NCBI GenBank assembly: GCA_000697355.1
Contig: JNEN01001014.1
Span: 248,001 to 312,000 of the forward strand
Reading direction: 5' to 3'
Source of the DNA: Syncephalastrum monosporum B8922
Taxonomy: Eukaryota > Mucoromycota > Mucoromycetes > Mucorales > Syncephalastraceae
DNA: 64,000 nt
In this document: piece after piece, positions 60,472-64,000 of the stretch
Layout of the letters: each line of letters opens with the position of its first letter
Numbering within the stretch: position 1 is the stretch's first letter
Notes under the pieces: model-generated
Seen by the model: only the letters and a program-made list of their open reading frames with translations
Databases searched by the model: none
What the model was told of the DNA's origin: nothing
Translations under genes and position numbers: made by a program

Positions 60472-62578
60472 TTAGCAGATACCAGGGGCCTGCTTGGACT
60501 TCTTACCATCCTCCTCCTCAGTCGTCTTCTCGGCAATGTAGTTGCTAGGATTCTTGTGCAGCGAGGTATGAGCGTTCTCGGCCGTGACAACGCTGAGGTT
60601 CTCCACCGCCTTCTCGTCGAGGGTATCCAGGGATTTCAGGGCCGCAATGATGTCGCGCACCAGAATCTCACATCGCGAGCGCGAAAAGTCCTCGCGGACG
60701 ACGACACGCAGCATCTTGAGATGCTCCAGCTTGGGAGCCATGGTGTAGGCGGGCACGATCCAGCCGCGCTCGCGGAGACGGGCCGCAATGTCAAACTCGT
60801 CATAATGGTGAGGTGCGTTCAGACGGAAAGCAACCAAGGGAAGACCTTGGCCCTGGCCGGCGCTCAGGATCGTGAAGCGGCCCGTGGCTTCGAGGCGTTC
60901 CGCGAGGTGATCCGCGGTCGCAGTCAGGTTCGTCATGATCTTCTCAAAGCCGGTGCGACCGAGACGGATCAGCACATAGTACTGGCCGATGATCTGGCCG
61001 GCGCCCTTGCTAAAGTTGAGCGTGAACGAGGCCTGATCGCTGCCAAGGTAGTTGATGTTAAAGATCAAGTCCTTGGGCAGGTACTCGGCGCTACGCCAGA
61101 GAGCCCAGCCAACGCCGGGGTAGGTCAAACCGTATTTGTGGCCGGACACGTTGATCGAATACACACGCTTCAGACGGAAGTCCCACTCCAGGCCAGGGTT
61201 GACAAAGGGCGCGACGAAACCACCACTGAATTCAAAGACACAAAGTAAGTTTCTCAACCGCTAGTCCAACCTGTTTTCTCTCTGTGTGTTACCTGGCAGC
61301 GTCCACGTGAATACCCACATCGTAGCCGTTCTCCGAGCACTTGGCCTCCAAAAGTTCGTGGAGACCCTTGACGTCTTCGTAGTGTCCAGTGTACTATAAA
61401 GCACACATAAGTATTGTGGTCAGTCTTTTGTTCTTTTTTTTTTTTTTTGGCTACTTGGTTACTTACGGTCGAGCCAAGAATAGCGCAGACACCAATGGTG
61501 TTCTCGTCCACCTGGTCAACGGCCTTCTTGGGGTCCATATAGAGCAGGTCCTCCGTGCAATCGATCTCACGCGGCTCGATCTCGAGGTACAGCAAAGCCT
61601 TGTGCCACGCGACCTGGCAGTTGGAGCCAAGGACCATGTTGGGTTTCTCGGTCGAGAGACCCTTGGCACGGCGCATGTGCTGCCAGCGACGCTTCATGGC
61701 GAGCGTGGCGAGGATGATGGCCTCGGAAGAACCCACGGTCGAGCAGCCCAGAGCTTCCTCAGTCGCGCTGTGCATCGGCGCGTTGAACAGACGCGCAATC
61801 ATGTTGACACAGCGGTTCTATGGTAACATATGAGCTCAAAAATCCATTTGACCTCCTGGAAAATACTTGCGCAAATTTCAGCTGTCTGGGGATACTCCTC
61901 GTAGTCGATAAAGTTCTTGGACGCGTTGTCGTTCATCAACTTCTCGGCCTCTTCCTCCATAAAGGTGGTAACGAAACTGGCCAAGTTCAGGGCGGGGTTA
62001 CCGTCAAGCTAAGATGAGGATTCATGTTAGCAAATGAGCTGATATGCCTCTAAGCCTGTAGTTAAACTTACAGCAAGCTCATCCTTGATGAGGCGGTAGG
62101 CGACGTCTTTACGTCATAACAAGTTAGTGCGACCTTACACAAAGAAGATGAATGAAACCTACTCGAGGGCATCTCGTCCTAATATAAGAGTTATATTTAT
62201 CAGTATGAGAAACTGCACTGTGCTTGCTCCCAGACAAAGAGCATACCTGAGGCATATCGTATCTGAGGTACCGCACATAGAAGGGAAAGGAGGACGGAAG
62301 AAGAAACAATAAATGACTTGTAAAAGATAAGACGTATGCAAAACATACCTGGGGATCGCCTCGCAGGCCCAGCGGGTGCCGTAGACAGAGGTGCTTACGG
62401 CATCGTGATGAAGCTCACCCTTGCTGGTGGACTCTTCAATACGAGCTATACAGAGGTAACTTGCATGAGCACACCATATACTCCCACGCACATAAAAAAG
62501 AACCATGTCCCGGCCGGCCACGGTCTTCATTGTCTCCTATGACTCACCATTCGAGACCGCGTTCGAGAGGAAGACCAT
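60472..62578 (-). CDS. glutamate decarboxylase
   Basis: Nine exons: 62578-62548, 62445-62349, 62262-62247, 62178-62163, 62106-62072, 62008-61853, 61817-61467, 61393-61293 and 61225-60472, giving 518 aa. Exons 3 and 4 are 16 nt each; together they rebuild [24 protein letters not shown], the usual start of the GAD fold. [66 protein letters not shown] and [13 protein letters not shown] (PLP lysine) are diagnostic. The enzyme converts glutamate to GABA and CO2 in the cytosol, linking to the GABA shunt and acid or oxidative stress. The intron at 61852-61818 is only 35 nt with a weak GTCAAA donor and leaves a short insertion (CASIFQE) before the NRCVNM motif, so this junction is the least certain. 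Confidence 0.92.
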
Positions 62579-62642
62579 GATGAATACAAAGAAAATTCAG
62601 GAGAAAAAAGGTAGTGAGATCGAGAACGCGGCCATGGGTTGG

Positions 62643-62650
62643 TATTTATA
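62643..62650 (-). promoter_or_regulatory. TATA box of the glutamate decarboxylase gene
   Basis: TATAAATA on the minus strand, about 65-72 bp upstream of the start codon at 62578. Confidence 0.55.
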
Positions 62651-64000
62651 GAGATGCCATTGATTTCAGGCGCGAACTTTTCCAGAATGGGCGGCATTTA
62701 AAGTGCTGCATGCACGCAGTATTACATACGGGAAAACCCTGCGCCCTCTTTCGACGCCGGTTTTACTAAACATGACAATTTTTCCATATACGGTAATGTG
62801 TCATTTCGCTTGGCATCATCATCATTATCATCGTCACCATTACTTTTTCATTGTGCCGCGCCTCAAGGGAGTCTATATTATCCAAAGCAATCTCACGCTT
62901 ATTATCTGAACTGACACATCTTTCTATTTAGTAGCTCCAGGGCAGATAAACAGACTGGAACATACAGAATATCTATTTGCCTTTTGTTTACTGTATGTAT
63001 TACATTAACCCGCGCGGGCGGATTCATCCGATCGCGCACGTACAAAAATAAGGAGGTAAGAGTCGGGCTATCCAAGGGGCTCTAATATACTGTACCTTTC
63101 TCGACACATAAAGAAGTCCAACACTTTTAAATACTTGAGACTTTAGTTAGACACGTCAGGCCTTGAGGGAGAAGCGGATTCAGAACGACGCGTCTTACTC
63201 TCTTGGCCGAAACACAACATAAAATCCCGTGATGCTCCAGGTCGGGGCAGCCTTATTCGTCGTTTGTCTAGATTATGTGTAATGGTCGACATGAAGGCGT
63301 CTACAGTAATCGCAGCACGACGGCGGAGTCGGATCGTTCCACTCCCTTTTACTTCTCCTTGAAGGGCCTCAATATTACATACATTATGTTGTAGGAGGGC
63401 AGCATGTCAGTCTCGATCATCGGAATATAGGCATTACAAACAAGACGGTCAGCCTCAGACAAAAGCAGCACGTATATTTCTACCCTTCTTGCTGCCCCAA
63501 GGGAGTGCTGACCGGTGTAACATAGAGACACGTACGTGTAAAAGCATGTTTACAGTAAATATGTACTGGAGACGAACGGATGGGAGACGCGAAGCTCATG
63601 GTTGCGCATGAGCGGTTTTGAATAAAAGAGGATAGCATCTTCCTTTTTTTGTTCTATTTAGTATAAACAAGTCTTGAGCAACGGTTTCACCTATACAGTA
63701 CATCAGAGGCTGGGAAGGTGATACCGAAAATGGCCAGAAGGATTGAAAGCACGCCAGAAGGTCCATTCCCAATTTGCTTATTTGACCGAGAAATAATGTT
63801 CTCGCGCCACATCATTCGCAAAATCTCAGACCCAATTATCTGGGAAAAATCCCAGTTTGTATACGTGCCACTTGCTTCACTTGCACCATGGCATGCCACT
63901 CTTGTGGTATATTCTGCGTAGGTATGAGGATATTAACCAATAAATACCATCTGGTAGTCGCTGGTCCCAACCTTGATGTGTCACTGAAGGAAAAGAGAAA
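62651..64000. other. AT-rich intergenic to window end
   Basis: No supportable gene. Opposed frames at 63687-63899 (-, 70 codons) and 63718-63921 (+, 67 codons) overlap and neither is recognised. A gene could begin beyond the window. Confidence 0.4.

Overview
This is a stretch of a fungal nuclear genome. The genes are intron-rich, with introns of mostly 45-110 nt bounded by GT...AG. The proteins are typically fungal: Prp5, Mex67, a Cdc25-type RasGEF, a Sec7-PH ARF-GEF and an m-AAA protease. The style suggests an early-diverging filamentous fungus, probably Mucoromycota; that placement is inference. I joined exons by hand from splice signals and protein similarity. Every spliced model listed as a gene has a total coding length divisible by three.

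Layout. 1-2.7 kb: a decayed gene and AT-rich sequence. 2.8-25.9 kb: a dense block with a FAD aromatic monooxygenase, a small PPxY membrane protein, glutaminyl cyclase, a UFD1/zinc-finger protein, a 12-exon RasGEF, Prp5 helicase, and an AFG3-type protease that diverges from an SDR oxidoreductase. A small secreted protein follows. 26-35 kb: an AT-rich island of repeats. Its core is a large inverted duplication (about 27.75-33.24 kb). Each arm carries a thioredoxin-like gene, the spacer holds a pogo/Tigger transposase relic, and related direct repeats lie outside the arms. 35-49.4 kb: a possible small gene, a GT77 glycosyltransferase, the Sec7-PH ARF-GEF, a secreted subtilase and a secreted double-psi-barrel protein. 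49.4-50.5 kb: a Ty3/gypsy relic. 50.6-52.5 kb: aldehyde dehydrogenase. 53.9-55.5 kb: a better-preserved pogo/Tigger transposase next to a third copy of a repeat found in the inverted arms. 56.5-62.6 kb: Mex67, a PHD-finger protein and glutamate decarboxylase.

The genes form no operon or pathway cluster. Housekeeping RNA, protein-quality and signalling genes sit beside secreted or metabolic genes, separated by transposon islands. The least explained parts are the inverted duplication with its paired thioredoxin-like genes, the dispersed repeat with a conserved reading frame (three copies), and a repeated fragment of an unrecognised protein. No tRNA, rRNA or CRISPR array was seen.
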